From NCBI GenBank assembly GCA_947624775.1, contig CANQLT010000005.1:1-53516 (forward strand): a DNA stretch of 53,516 nt, given 5' to 3'. How positions within the stretch are numbered: the stretch's first letter is position 1; each line of letters starts with the position of its first letter. The DNA comes from an uncultured Monoglobus sp. (GTDB lineage Bacteria > Bacillota > Clostridia > Monoglobales > Monoglobaceae). Of this stretch, positions 19,076-26,849 are shown piece after piece. The notes below the pieces were generated by a model, which worked only from the letters and a program-made list of their open reading frames with translations, was not told the DNA's origin and ran no database searches. Position numbers and translations under genes: made by a program.

Positions 19076-19256
19076 TGTCGAAATCTTATACATAACACCT
19101 CATCAGTCGCCTTCGGCGACAGCTTCCCCTCAAGGGGAAGCCTTATATGTGCCTTCCCCTTGAGGGGAAGGTGGCAGGCGCAGCCTGTCGGATGAGGTGT
19201 CAACCTTTATAAATTTGGCATTTCCATAATCCGGAGGCACAATCACATGTGCCCTT
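19051..19256. repeat. Palindromic element flanked by a 21-bp direct duplication
   Basis: The 21-base string starting GGCACAATC occurs identically at 19051-19071 and 19236-19256. Between them is a 106-bp element (19095-19200) with terminal inverted repeats ACACCTCATC / GATGAGGTGT. It contains four small hairpins: GTCGCC/GGCGAC, CTTCCCC/GGGGAAG, CCTTCCCC/GGGGAAGG and CAGGC/GCCTG. This is the general look of REP/MITE-type palindromes common in Clostridia genomes. Related pieces occur at 25190-25490 and at the right end of the window. Confidence 0.7.
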
Positions 19257-19267
19257 CACTTCATTAA

Positions 19268-20845
19268 TTAATACGCCACGCCCATATAATCGCATATACC
19301 GTGAACTATGCTCTCGGCGTACATCTGCTGATACGCGCTGTCGCCAAGCTTTGCCGCGTCGTCGGCGGTGTCTATAAACGCCGTCTCGACCAGCACCGCG
19401 GGCATTGCGGTATGTCTGATCACCGCGAATCCCGCTTCCTTGACGCCTCTGTTAACAGTGCCCACAGAGCTGATTATGTAGCTCTGTATTTTTTGGGCGA
19501 GCTTGCGGCCTTCCGAGCTGTTGTAATAACAGTAAGTCTCGGTTCCGTGCGATCCACCAGCGTTGCAATGTATCGAAATAAACAACGCTGCGTTTAAGTT
19601 ATTAGCCAAATTGTATCTGTAGGCCAAGCTGTCCGAGGTCGACACGGTCGAGCAGTTGTCAGTGATAGAATTTCTCGTCATAACAACATTGAATCCGTGA
19701 GCCTCAAGCAACGGTTTTACCTTGTCGGCTATGTACCAGGTTATATCCTGCTCTCTGAGACCGTTTCCGGTCGCTCCGGTGTCAACTCCGCTGTAATTGT
19801 GACCGGGGTCAATAACGATAGTCTTATTGGGCTGATATGCCGAGTTCCAAACCGGAACGTTCTGCGGAACGCTCTGCTGCGGAGCCGCCGTAGGTGCAAC
19901 TGTGGGCGCAACCGTGGGTATCGGTGTGGGGACCGCCGTGGGTTTCGGCGTCGGAGCTCTTGTGGGCAGCGGCGTGGGCAGCGGGGTCGCATTTGACGCA
20001 GCAGACGCAGGCGTTACAACCGGCATTGCTGTCGGCGCCAAAGTAGGCGCAAGTGTAGGCGCCAATGTGGGAGCCGTGGTCGGCGCAGATGTTGGAGCCT
20101 CAGTCGGAACCGCCGTGGGCACAGGAGTCGCCGCAAAAATTTCTTCCTCGGGCGCCTCGGTGATCTGCGGAACAGGTGTGCTGTGCGCCGCGTTGTTCGA
20201 AAGATCCGCCGCGTCCGTTACCGGGGCACTGTCGTCGATATCGCCACCGTTTACAAAGCTCAGCGAGTTGTATATCATCTGAGCCACAAAAGCTCTGTTT
20301 GCGTCTTTTCCGACCGCCTTGGTCGTGTCATGAAGAAGTCCGTACTTATCGGCCACCGCCAGATATCCGGAATACCAATAGGGTCCAACACTTCTCAGAC
20401 TGTCGTCGCCCGCTCCCGAGGAGCAAACAACCATTTTTACGACCTGCTCATACGTGACCGGGTCGGCCGGAGCGAAGGTGTTGTCCAGATTTCCGTTTAT
20501 ATAACCTCTGTCGTAGCAGTAAGATATGTAGCTGTTCGCCCAGTAGTCGGCCGAAACATCGGTAAACGGCGTAGTCGACGCCTGATAATAATTCTCGTTA
20601 TAGCCCGTCGCTCTCGAGAGGAATGCGCAGAACTCGGCGCGTGTTGTCTGAGCATCCGGAGCAAAGTTTCCGTCCTCGCGTCCTTGGATAACGCCGATGT
20701 TGCTCAGCTTATCGACCGCCGTGTAATACGAGGCGGTTATCGGAACGTCCGAAAACTCTCTCGCCGAAACGCCCGCCGCGGGAAACGCGGCGACCAGCAA
20801 AGACAGTATAAGCACCGTCAGAGCGAGCGCCTTAAACTTTCTCAT
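19268..20845 (-). CDS. SLH-anchored N-acetylmuramoyl-L-alanine amidase (Amidase_3), 525 aa
   Basis: A signal peptide (about 1-28) is followed by an SLH triplet (about 29-205; FSDVPITASYYTAVDKLSN, GVIQGREDGNFAPDAQTTR, RGYINGNLDNTFAPADPVT). A long Ala/Pro/Thr linker with repeated TLAP units (about 235-335) leads to an Amidase_3 zinc amidase domain (about 343-525). Zinc ligands are visible as H349 (DPGHN), E365 (LREQDI) and H426 (SIHCNAG), and the catalytic glutamate is E487 (VETAFI). The enzyme should cut the MurNAc-L-Ala bond of peptidoglycan while held in the wall by the SLH domains. The role is wall remodelling or cell separation, as inferred from the family. The mRNA has a ~255-base leader carrying a MITE-like element and a GC hairpin just before the GAGGTGAT ribosome binding site. 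Confidence 0.92.
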   Translation of the reverse strand: MRKFKALALTVLILSLLVAAFPAAGVSAREFSDVPITASYYTAVDKLSNIGVIQGREDGNFAPDAQTTRAEFCAFLSRATGYNENYYQASTTPFTDVSADYWANSYISYCYDRGYINGNLDNTFAPADPVTYEQVVKMVVCSSGAGDDSLRSVGPYWYSGYLAVADKYGLLHDTTKAVGKDANRAFVAQMIYNSLSFVNGGDIDDSAPVTDAADLSNNAAHSTPVPQITEAPEEEIFAATPVPTAVPTEAPTSAPTTAPTLAPTLAPTLAPTAMPVVTPASAASNATPLPTPLPTRAPTPKPTAVPTPIPTVAPTVAPTAAPQQSVPQNVPVWNSAYQPNKTIVIDPGHNYSGVDTGATGNGLREQDITWYIADKVKPLLEAHGFNVVMTRNSITDNCSTVSTSDSLAYRYNLANNLNAALFISIHCNAGGSHGTETYCYYNSSEGRKLAQKIQSYIISSVGTVNRGVKEAGFAVIRHTAMPAVLVETAFIDTADDAAKLGDSAYQQMYAESIVHGICDYMGVAY

Positions 20846-20869
20846 AAAAATATCACCTCAAAATATTTT

Positions 20870-20904
20870 CGCGCCCTCCTTGCCGCCCTGGCGGCAAACG
20901 CGCG
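20870..20904 (-). promoter_or_regulatory. GC hairpin upstream of the amidase ribosome binding site
   Basis: TTGCCGCC / GGCGGCAA (20897-20890 and 20887-20880 on the minus strand) is extended by flanking GCGCG/CGCGC pairing. There is no T-run, so it is a structured leader element rather than a clear terminator. Confidence 0.4.
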
Positions 20905-20922
20905 ATTTATCTCAACTTCCCC

Positions 20923-21095
20923 GGTAAGCGCTGATTAAATATGGTGCGTCGATTGCGCCGGCAGGAATTTCGTCAGATTGTTCAAAAGTGACGCGGCATA
21001 CTTTGTGTATGGCAAGGAGCTTTTGGGCGATATGACGGAATTATCGCTAGCAAGCGATGTGCCAAGCCGCAGGCGTTATTTAATCAGTGATTACC
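20923..21095. mobile_element. MITE-like element with 19-bp terminal inverted repeats
   Basis: The 173-bp segment is bounded by 19-bp inverted repeats of the form GGTAAxCxCTGATTAAATA (20923-20941 and 21077-21095, two mismatches). It has no coding capacity. It lies between the amidase promoter (21110-21138) and the gene, so it forms most of the 5' leader. I see no clear target-site duplication. Confidence 0.6.
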
Positions 21096-21109
21096 CTAAA
21101 CTGATTTAC

Positions 21110-21138
21110 ATTATAGCATCTTTTGCCCCGAAAATCAA
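21110..21138 (-). promoter_or_regulatory. Promoter of the SLH-amidase gene
   Basis: TTGATT (21138-21133), a 17-base spacer and TATAAT (21115-21110). The predicted start (near 21103) is only a few bases from the edge of the MITE-like element. Confidence 0.75.
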
Positions 21139-21296
21139 GGGAAAACGGGATTTTTTCACAATTTGTTAAATCATCATTTACAAAAAATACATAAAATTAT
21201 TTCGACAATTCCCGCTTTTTTGCCACACTCCGAAAATCGCCATACAAGATATTGATTTTGTTTTTTATTTGAATCAACATCTTGTAGATTTTTGTT

Positions 21297-21378
21297 TGTA
21301 ACATAAAACAAATATTTCTGTAACATTTCTGTAACATTTCTTTTTCGCGATTTTCGCCGTTTTGTGCAGTTTGCACAA
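21297..21378. promoter_or_regulatory. Phased TGTAACAT repeats and a TTGTGCA/TGCACAA dyad upstream of gap
   Basis: TGTAACAT occurs at 21297, 21319 and 21330, spaced 22 and 11 bases, which is whole helical turns. A dyad TTGTGCA-GTT-TGCACAA lies at 21362-21378, about 66 bases before the gap -35. The half-sites TTGTG/CACAA recall the redox regulator Rex, but the central spacing is one base shorter than the usual Rex site. Regulatory function is inferred. Confidence 0.4.
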
Positions 21379-21443
21379 GCAAATTCAACATATCCCTTCG
21401 CAAAACTTTTGATATATTTGACATAAAAATATCAAAAAAGTAC

Positions 21444-21472
21444 TTGAATATTTTTCCGCTATAAGGTACAAT
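21444..21472 (+). promoter_or_regulatory. Promoter of gap
   Basis: TTGAAT (21444-21449), a 17-base spacer and TACAAT (21467-21472). The leader starts near 21479 and has an early AAACGCG / CGCGTTT hairpin (21487-21507), a likely 5' stabilising stem-loop. Confidence 0.7.
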
Positions 21473-21563
21473 AATATTAACCCAAAAAACGCGCGAAAAA
21501 CGCGTTTCGGATTTTTGAAAAATAATAAACAATTTTAATTTATATTTAGGAGGTACTTTTATT

Positions 21564-22598
21564 ATGGTAAAAGTTGCTATTAACGGTTTTGGACGTATCG
21601 GCCGTCTGGCTTTCAGACAGATGTTTGAGGCTGACGGATATGAGGTTGTTGCCATCAACGACCTGACGGCTCCCTCGATGCTGGCTAATCTTCTGAAGTA
21701 CGACACGGCTCAGAAGGGATTCTGCGGCGCGATAGGCGAAGGCCTGCACACGGTTGAGTGCGACGACGAGGCGAGAACTCTCACGGTAGACGGCAAGACC
21801 CTCAAGATCTATGAGGAAGCCGACGCATCAAAGCTCCCCTGGGGCGAGATCGGCGTTGACGTTGTTCTGGAGTGCACGGGCTTTTACACCTCAAAGGCAA
21901 AGGCTCAGGCTCACATCGATGCGGGCGCGAAGAAAGTTGTTATCTCGGCTCCCGCGGGCAACGACCTGCCCACAGTCGTTTTCTCGGTTAACGAGGACGT
22001 GCTGACAGCGGACGACAAGATCATCTCCGCCGCTTCCTGCACAACCAACTGCCTGGCTCCCATGGCTAAGGCTCTCAACGACTACGCTCCTATCCAGAGC
22101 GGTATCATGTCAACGATCCACGCCTACACAGGCGACCAGATGATCCTGGACGGCCCCCACAGAAAGGGCGACATGAGACGCGCAAGAGCGGGCGCGGCCA
22201 ACATCGTTCCCAACTCGACGGGCGCGGCCAAGGCTATCGGCCTGGTTATCCCCGAGCTCAACGGCAAGCTCATCGGCTCGGCGCAGCGCGTTCCGGTTGT
22301 TACCGGCTCGACCACTATCCTGACAGCGGTAGTTAAGGGCGAGAACGTTACGGTTGACGGAATCAACGCCGCCATGAAGGCCGCCGCCAGCGAGTCCTTC
22401 GGCTACAACACCGACCCGATCGTATCTTCCGACGTTATCGGAATGAAGTACGGCTCGCTGTTCGACGCGACCCAGACAATGGTTGCGGAAGTAGGCGACG
22501 GCATCTACGAGGTTCAGGTTGTTTCCTGGTACGACAACGAGAACTCCTACACCAGCCAGATGGTAAGAACCATCAAATACTTCGCCGAACTCGGCTAA
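21564..22598 (+). CDS. gap: Glyceraldehyde-3-phosphate dehydrogenase, type I, 344 aa
   Basis: This glycolytic enzyme converts glyceraldehyde 3-phosphate, NAD+ and phosphate to 1,3-bisphosphoglycerate in the cytoplasm. The Rossmann start [19 protein letters not shown] and AINDL (an Asp near 33, NAD preference) are visible. The catalytic cysteine is C159 in SAASCTTNC, and its partner histidine is H185 in [19 protein letters not shown] and [16 protein letters not shown] also fit the family, and length is normal. AGGAGGT nine bases before the ATG is a strong ribosome binding site. The codon usage (gac, ggc, ctg, aag) is the most biased in the window, as expected for a highly expressed gene. Monocistronic, with its own promoter and a strong terminator. 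Not clustered with pgk or tpiA here. Confidence 0.97.
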   Translation: MVKVAINGFGRIGRLAFRQMFEADGYEVVAINDLTAPSMLANLLKYDTAQKGFCGAIGEGLHTVECDDEARTLTVDGKTLKIYEEADASKLPWGEIGVDVVLECTGFYTSKAKAQAHIDAGAKKVVISAPAGNDLPTVVFSVNEDVLTADDKIISAASCTTNCLAPMAKALNDYAPIQSGIMSTIHAYTGDQMILDGPHRKGDMRRARAGAANIVPNSTGAAKAIGLVIPELNGKLIGSAQRVPVVTGSTTILTAVVKGENVTVDGINAAMKAAASESFGYNTDPIVSSDVIGMKYGSLFDATQTMVAEVGDGIYEVQVVSWYDNENSYTSQMVRTIKYFAELG

Positions 22599-22622
22599 AA
22601 AACAAAACTCAAACAAAAACCG

Positions 22623-22657
22623 CCGCGGCGCAGCAAAAACTGCGCTGCGGTATTTTT
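22623..22657. terminator. Bidirectional terminator after gap
   Basis: An 11-bp stem CCGCGGCGCAG / CTGCGCTGCGG (one G-U) with a 6-base loop is followed by TATTTTT on the plus strand. On the minus strand it has a T-run too, so it also serves the remnant gene arriving from the right. Confidence 0.85.
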
Positions 22658-23093
22658 AAATATTAAACTTATATTTCCCTTTTCCGCGCCCTTTGACCTT
22701 AACAATTAAATCAGACAATATTAGTTTTTTGATCAATTCTCCCGCCGAACTATAGGCTATGCCTGTGATTTCCATGATCTCACCGCGTCCAAATACTTTA
22801 TTTTCTCCGAATTCTTGATATAATAATTTAATCTTTCCTTTTGTTTTTTTATTTACCGTAAGATTGGAAACACGAGCTTCAAACGCTTGTTTTTTATCCG
22901 AAACGCCGATTTTCTCTTTATCAATCGCCGGTTTTTCTTCCGAATCAACGGTTTTTTCTATATCAATCGCTTGGTTTTCGCCCGTGTCGCTATAATTCAG
23001 ATTATACAACGTCACCCAAAATGAGGAGCTGTCAGAATAAAACTGCGGCGCATATTCGGGTCTATAGTTTCTGCTTGAATATATTATCGCATA
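22656..23093 (-). pseudogene. C-terminal remnant of an AlbA_2/COG2865-type ATP-binding regulator
   Basis: The open frame from GTG 23015 gives 119 residues ending FGRGEIMEITGIAYSSAG and GRGKGKYKF, a winged-helix tail. In the same frame, coding-like sequence extends upstream to about 23093 (SSRNYRPEYAPQFYSDSSSF, then WVTLYNLNY) before a stop at 23094-23096. That segment is typical of the region before the winged helix in COG2865-type proteins (AlbA_2 'Schlafen-like' domain, GHKL-like middle). The catalytic N-terminal two thirds is missing, and neither ATG nor ribosome binding site is present at the 5' end. It is best read as a 5'-truncated relic, although a short protein from the GTG cannot be excluded. 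The family assignment rests on recognised motifs, not on a search. Confidence 0.5.
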
Positions 23094-23167
23094 CTATTTT
23101 AAAAAATACAACACAAATTTTTGTTCACACGTCAACATACGTATTTTCCAAATTATCCAAATTTTGA

Positions 23168-23196
23168 TTGACAATATTTTCGGTATGTGATAAACT
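23168..23196 (+). promoter_or_regulatory. Promoter of the LRR-protein gene
   Basis: TTGACA (23168-23173), a 17-base spacer and TAAACT (23191-23196). The predicted transcription start, about 23203, coincides with the first base of the leader's closing helix. Confidence 0.75.
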
Positions 23197-23202
23197 GTAT
23201 TC

Positions 23203-23390
23203 ACCACATAATTTTAAAATCGAATATAAATCTAATTGACAGGCGTTTTTTGCTTTCAGGCAAAAATGCGCGCTCTTTCCTATTAGTCTGTCTTTTAGAT
23301 TTGAGCTTAGGTTTTAAAATTGTGTGGTAACAATCCGAGCCGTGCATTTTTCGTGTGTGGTTCCGATTGAGACCACACACTTTTTATTTT
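23203..23390 (+). promoter_or_regulatory. Structured leader RNA with attenuator layout (riboswitch-like candidate)
   Basis: P1 pairs ACCACATAATTTTAAAA (23203-23219) with TTTTAAAATTGTGTGGT (23312-23328): 17 continuous pairs, one G-U. Inside, P2 pairs AAATCTAA (23228-23235) with TTAGATTT (23295-23302). After a symmetrical TT/TT internal loop, GACAGGC (23238-23244) pairs with GTCTGTC (23286-23292). P3 is TTTTTGC / GCAAAAA (23247-23253, 23260-23266) with loop TTTCAG. Downstream, CAATCCGAGCC (23331-23341) can pair with GGTTCCGATTG (23359-23369). That pairing excludes the terminator stem at 23353-23380. TGTGTGGT of P1 can also pair with ACCACACA of the terminator. This is an aptamer-plus-expression-platform layout. 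It did not fit the riboswitch families I know (c-di-GMP I/II, cobalamin, SAM, lysine, glycine, ZTP, preQ1, guanidine, T-box). Confidence 0.6.
23353..23390 (+). terminator. Intrinsic terminator in front of the LRR gene
   Basis: GTGTGTGGT (23353-23361) and ACCACACAC (23372-23380) form a 9-bp stem with a 10-base loop, followed by TTTTTATTTT. The AGGAGGT ribosome binding site (23392-23398) follows at once. The hairpin therefore sits between promoter and gene, as in transcription attenuation. Confidence 0.75.
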
Positions 23391-23406
23391 CAGGAGGTAC
23401 ATTTTT

Positions 23407-25125
23407 ATGAAAAGAATTTTATGTTTAAGTTTGGTATTAACAATCCTTTGCGCCCTGCTGACCTTCACGCCCGCAGCCGCCGCGACGATAGTAGACAGCG
23501 GCTCCTGCGGCGCGCAGGGCGACAACGTGAAATGGACACTTGACAGCGACGGAGTCTTAGAAATTCACGGAAGCGGCAGAATTAAAGATTATGACTGGTT
23601 TACAAAAGTTCCATGGTATGATAATTCTCACCATTATCCTATCAATAAACTAATTATTGATAACGGAATAACAAATGTTTGTAATTATATGTTGTATGGC
23701 AATGGGCTCGGCAATAAGTATTTGACGGAAGTAGAATTGCCAAACAGTATAACAGAAATCGGGCAGGGAGCGTTTACCGGCTGCAAGTTTTCGAGTATAT
23801 CAATGCCCGACAATTTAAAAGCGATCGGAGAAAGTGCATTTTCCAATTGTGCAAACATTTCAAGCATATCAATTCCTCCCGGAGTAACCGAAATCAAAGA
23901 TAAAGCTTTTTCCGATTGTACATCACTTAAAAGCATTTCTCTTCCTAATAACATCACAAAAATAGGCAGCAATGCATTTTTAAACTGTCCGCTTGACACT
24001 ATTACAATACCCGGTGGAATTACAACTATCACTGATTATATGGGGCTAAATGAATGCAAAAATGTTATATTTTCCGATGGTACAACATCTATTGAATCAT
24101 TTAGAAGTGAAAAATCATGCGTGGAAACTATTACATTATCCGCTACTATAACCGAAATCGGCAGCTTTGCATTTGGAGACTGTCCGCTTAAAGAAATAAC
24201 CGTGAACAGCAACAATAGAAATTTTTGTTCGGTTAACGGAGTTCTTTTCACAAAAGACAAGACAAAACTAATATGCTATCCCCGGAATAAAGACGAGCAA
24301 AACTACTCGATTCCAAACGGTGTACTCAAAATTGACGTAGGGGCATTTACGAACTGTGACAATTTAACAACCATAAAAATGCCTAACAGTATTATTGTTA
24401 TAGGTCGTATCGCTTTTTCTGATTGTAATAATTTGACAAATATAACAATATCAAATCAGGTTTCAAAAATCGAAGAAGCAACGTTTTTATTTTGCTCCTC
24501 TCTAAACAGCATTACGATACCGCACAGTGTAAAGAGCATTGGTCAAGGTGCGTTTGCTTGGTGTGATGCGCTTTCAGACATATATTATTCAAGCACCAAA
24601 AATGAATGGGAAAAAATTGAAATCAATCAAGGGTGGATTACTGAGGAAGGCGGTGACAACAGCGCTCTTAATAGAGCCACGATTCATTATAACTCGCCTA
24701 TGCCGGAGGGTCCGACACCGACGCCTACACCCACGCCAACACCAAAGCCCACTCCGACGCCAAAACCGACGCCAACGCCTACACAGAAACCAACGCCAAA
24801 TCCCACAGCAGCGCCTACACAAAGACCGACGACCGCGCCTACGGCAAAACCGACAGCCGACCCGAACGCTCCTTCGGTTGAGATAACCGAGGTATCGGAT
24901 TATTTTGTAACGGCTAAAGTAAACGACTGCGATGATCCGTTCGCTCAAGTGATCCTTGCAGTATACAACAAAAACGGCGCGCTTATTGATATGCAGCAAA
25001 GTTATAATTTCGGCGAGGTATATCTCTTTAGCGATTATCTGAAAAATGTGGACATAAAAGTTATGCTCTGGAGCGATACGGACAGCATAAAACCCCTGGC
25101 CGAGCCCGCCGAAATGAGTTTGTGA
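23407..25125 (+). CDS. Secreted BspA-like leucine-rich-repeat (LRR_5) protein, 572 aa
   Basis: A signal peptide ([19 protein letters not shown], cleavage near AAA at 25-26) is followed by a domain with [20 protein letters not shown] and [14 protein letters not shown], the usual N-terminal lead-in of BspA-type proteins. About ten LRR_5 repeats follow at about 90-425 (units such as [51 protein letters not shown]). Then come a Pro/Thr-rich linker with PTPTP units (about 433-485) and a C-terminal beta domain (about 490-572). There is no SLH or sortase motif. Such proteins often bind host or plant glycoproteins, but the ligand is unknown. The gene is more AT-rich than its neighbours and follows a regulator relic, which suggests acquisition. 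Expression appears controlled by the structured leader at 23203-23390. Confidence 0.88.
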   Translation: MKRILCLSLVLTILCALLTFTPAAAATIVDSGSCGAQGDNVKWTLDSDGVLEIHGSGRIKDYDWFTKVPWYDNSHHYPINKLIIDNGITNVCNYMLYGNGLGNKYLTEVELPNSITEIGQGAFTGCKFSSISMPDNLKAIGESAFSNCANISSISIPPGVTEIKDKAFSDCTSLKSISLPNNITKIGSNAFLNCPLDTITIPGGITTITDYMGLNECKNVIFSDGTTSIESFRSEKSCVETITLSATITEIGSFAFGDCPLKEITVNSNNRNFCSVNGVLFTKDKTKLICYPRNKDEQNYSIPNGVLKIDVGAFTNCDNLTTIKMPNSIIVIGRIAFSDCNNLTNITISNQVSKIEEATFLFCSSLNSITIPHSVKSIGQGAFAWCDALSDIYYSSTKNEWEKIEINQGWITEEGGDNSALNRATIHYNSPMPEGPTPTPTPTPTPKPTPTPKPTPTPTQKPTPNPTAAPTQRPTTAPTAKPTADPNAPSVEITEVSDYFVTAKVNDCDDPFAQVILAVYNKNGALIDMQQSYNFGEVYLFSDYLKNVDIKVMLWSDTDSIKPLAEPAEMSL

Positions 25126-25161
25126 AAAAATAATTAATTCTTCCCAATTAAATCCAAAGGG

Positions 25162-25186
25162 CGGACGGCTGCGGTCGTCCGTTTCA
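25162..25186 (+). terminator. Weak hairpin after the LRR gene
   Basis: CGGACG / CGTCCG (25162-25167, 25176-25181) with an 8-base loop is followed by TTTC only. A partial terminator at best, 37 bases after the stop. Confidence 0.35.
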
Positions 25187-25189
25187 CCT

Positions 25190-25496
25190 AAAGGCTCCCC
25201 TTCCTTTTAGGAGGGGATAATCAGCAAGCTTGCTTGCGGGTTCAAAGCTATCTTTCAAAATTGCTTGCAATTTTGACCAAGAGCTTCCTTAAGTCTGTCA
25301 GCGAAGCTGACTGATGAGGTGTCAACGTAGGGACTAGGAAATAGGATCTAGGGACTAGGAATATCTTGCGATGATTTTCATTCCTAGTCCCTAGTCACTA
25401 ACCACTAGTACCTATGTTAACCCCTCTCCGCCCCTACGGCGTGATGAAACCTGTAGGGCGGCAATCTGCCGCCCGTCATATTCACTAATCCCTACG
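25190..25496. repeat. Cluster of short palindromic repeats between convergent genes
   Basis: No gene is seen. The stretch holds CTGTCAGCGAAGCTGAC-type and GATGAGGTGT pieces shared with 19095-19200. It has an inverted repeat AGGGACTAGGAAT / ATTCCTAGTCCCT (about 25350-25395) and GGGCGGCA / TGCCGCCC (about 25455-25475). GTTAACCCCTCTCC and CTAGTACCTA also appear, in reverse orientation, near 53420-53460. This is intergenic repeat debris typical of Clostridia genomes. Confidence 0.6.
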
Positions 25497-25499
25497 TTA

Positions 25500-26837
25500 T
25501 TACCACTTTGTTATCTCGGCGGTGCGTTCGGCGGCAGGCGGGATGTACCTCATGCCGAGGCTCCGCGCAAGGTCACGAACCGGCGCGTAGGGCTTGCCGC
25601 CTATCATCTTAATCGGCACGGCCGACACGCCGAGCCTTTCGGAAAAGGAGACGCTGCCGCTCGGCTTGAGACTTATCTCACGCTCTTCGCGCGCATCAAA
25701 CGAGCGCATTTTTTGGTCGTAAGTTCTCGGCACCCGAGCGGCAAACCCGCCGTCAGCCGCTGACACGGAACCTCCCGCGCTTTTTATCAAAAACTCCGCC
25801 GGGGCCCAAACCTCGCCGTCCGTCATAACAGGAGGATCCTCAAATCCCAAAAACACGCCGCTTAGTTTAACATAGATCGGGTCATCGGGCAGATACTTGT
25901 CTATATCGCTTTTTAAAACATAGGTGCTCTCATGCTTGTCGCTCAGCGCGTCGGTTCCGGGGATAAACTCCAAAGTATTCAATTCAAACTCTTTGAAATA
26001 CACGCCGTCGACCGACATCCACAAATCGCCGTAAATATCCTTTTCGTCGTTGTTTGCCACGCAAAAATAATCGCCGAACACGTTAAGTATGCGCTGCGAC
26101 GCGGTGTCGGAATAAGGCCCGCTTCGGTCAACCGCCCTCATGCTTTCATACGATACGCGGCTTTGAGGCTTACCGTTTTTGAACATATAAATATCCTCGC
26201 CGATCAGTGTCAGCGCAGTCTTTCCGTTATACAGCGGCACGTGCTCGAGGTCATCTCTGCGCGTCCAAGCGCTTAGGTCGGCGGATTCGTACACCGCTTC
26301 GATTTTCTTCGCCGCTGAAGCGTTAATATCGCCCCTATCCGAGGTTTGAACGTAATACATTCCGTCCACATATGACATTTCGCTTACATAATCATCAAAC
26401 TCTATTTTTTTAATTAATCCGAATTCATCGTTTAACACGTACAAATATCCCTTATCCTCAAGGACGCGGCCGCTTTTGCCGTAATTGTCATAAACGTCGG
26501 AGCGCGCGATATACACGTCTCCCGCCCGCGTGATCTCATCCATGCCGCCCATCCGGCTGTATCTGTCAAAGCTCGCGCTGTCGTCATAAACATCGACTTT
26601 TCTCATATCCGCAAAATCGGCGGTGAAATAATCTTCTCCGTCATTCATTTTTATAATATATCCGTCGCCCGTAAAACGGACGTCCGCGACATCATTCCTG
26701 ACAATGCCGCCCAAATATATCTCGCCCTCTTCCAATACGCGGATCAGCTCGGCTCCCGGCGCCGCGAGACAGCCGATCGAGGGCGGCAGACACAGTGCCA
26801 AAATCAAAACAATAAGACCCGAAATAAATTTTTTCAT
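25500..26837 (-). CDS. Secreted protein with a C-terminal copper-amine-oxidase-type stalk domain, 445 aa
   Basis: The ATG at 26837 is chosen because GGAGG lies eight bases upstream; an in-frame GTG two codons earlier would be too close to it. A signal peptide (KKFISGLIVLILALCLPPSI) is followed by about 300 residues of short beta-strand-like segments (DVYIARSDVYDNYG, YLYVLNDEFGLIKKIEF, DIYMFKNGKPQSRV). These may be a propeller-like fold, but I do not recognise a family. The C-terminal ~100 residues contain EVWAPAEFLIKSAGGSV and GKPYAPVRDLARSLGM, the copper amine oxidase N-terminal-like (stalk) repeat. That repeat is common in secreted Clostridia proteins and is thought to bind wall or protein partners. 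The gene starts 12 bases after the stop of the upstream gene 26850-28268, so they form an operon. Function unknown. Confidence 0.7.
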   Translation of the reverse strand: MKKFISGLIVLILALCLPPSIGCLAAPGAELIRVLEEGEIYLGGIVRNDVADVRFTGDGYIIKMNDGEDYFTADFADMRKVDVYDDSASFDRYSRMGGMDEITRAGDVYIARSDVYDNYGKSGRVLEDKGYLYVLNDEFGLIKKIEFDDYVSEMSYVDGMYYVQTSDRGDINASAAKKIEAVYESADLSAWTRRDDLEHVPLYNGKTALTLIGEDIYMFKNGKPQSRVSYESMRAVDRSGPYSDTASQRILNVFGDYFCVANNDEKDIYGDLWMSVDGVYFKEFELNTLEFIPGTDALSDKHESTYVLKSDIDKYLPDDPIYVKLSGVFLGFEDPPVMTDGEVWAPAEFLIKSAGGSVSAADGGFAARVPRTYDQKMRSFDAREEREISLKPSGSVSFSERLGVSAVPIKMIGGKPYAPVRDLARSLGMRYIPPAAERTAEITKW

Positions 26838-26849
26838 ATTCACCGCCTC

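Noticed and set aside
19021..19203. 61-residue N-terminal extension of the U32 protein (start at 19203)
   Set aside because: The extension translates a palindromic repeat and a terminator. The ATG at 19020 has a ribosome binding site and the family's usual N-terminus.
21197..21706. 169-residue minus-strand frame overlapping the start of gap
   Set aside because: Half of it is antisense to gap, and the rest covers promoter elements and hairpins. It has no ribosome binding site and no family resemblance.
23203..23328. Interpretation of the LRR leader as a transposon end or MITE
   Set aside because: The long inverted repeat starts at a promoter's predicted start, is followed by a terminator and antiterminator, and has nested internal helices. 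A regulatory RNA explains more, though a genome-wide copy search is needed.
24715..24865. Regular short repeats resembling a tandem array
   Set aside because: They encode the Pro/Thr linker of the LRR protein. There are no spacers, so this is not CRISPR. The same applies to the Ala/Pro/Thr linker at 19900-20120.
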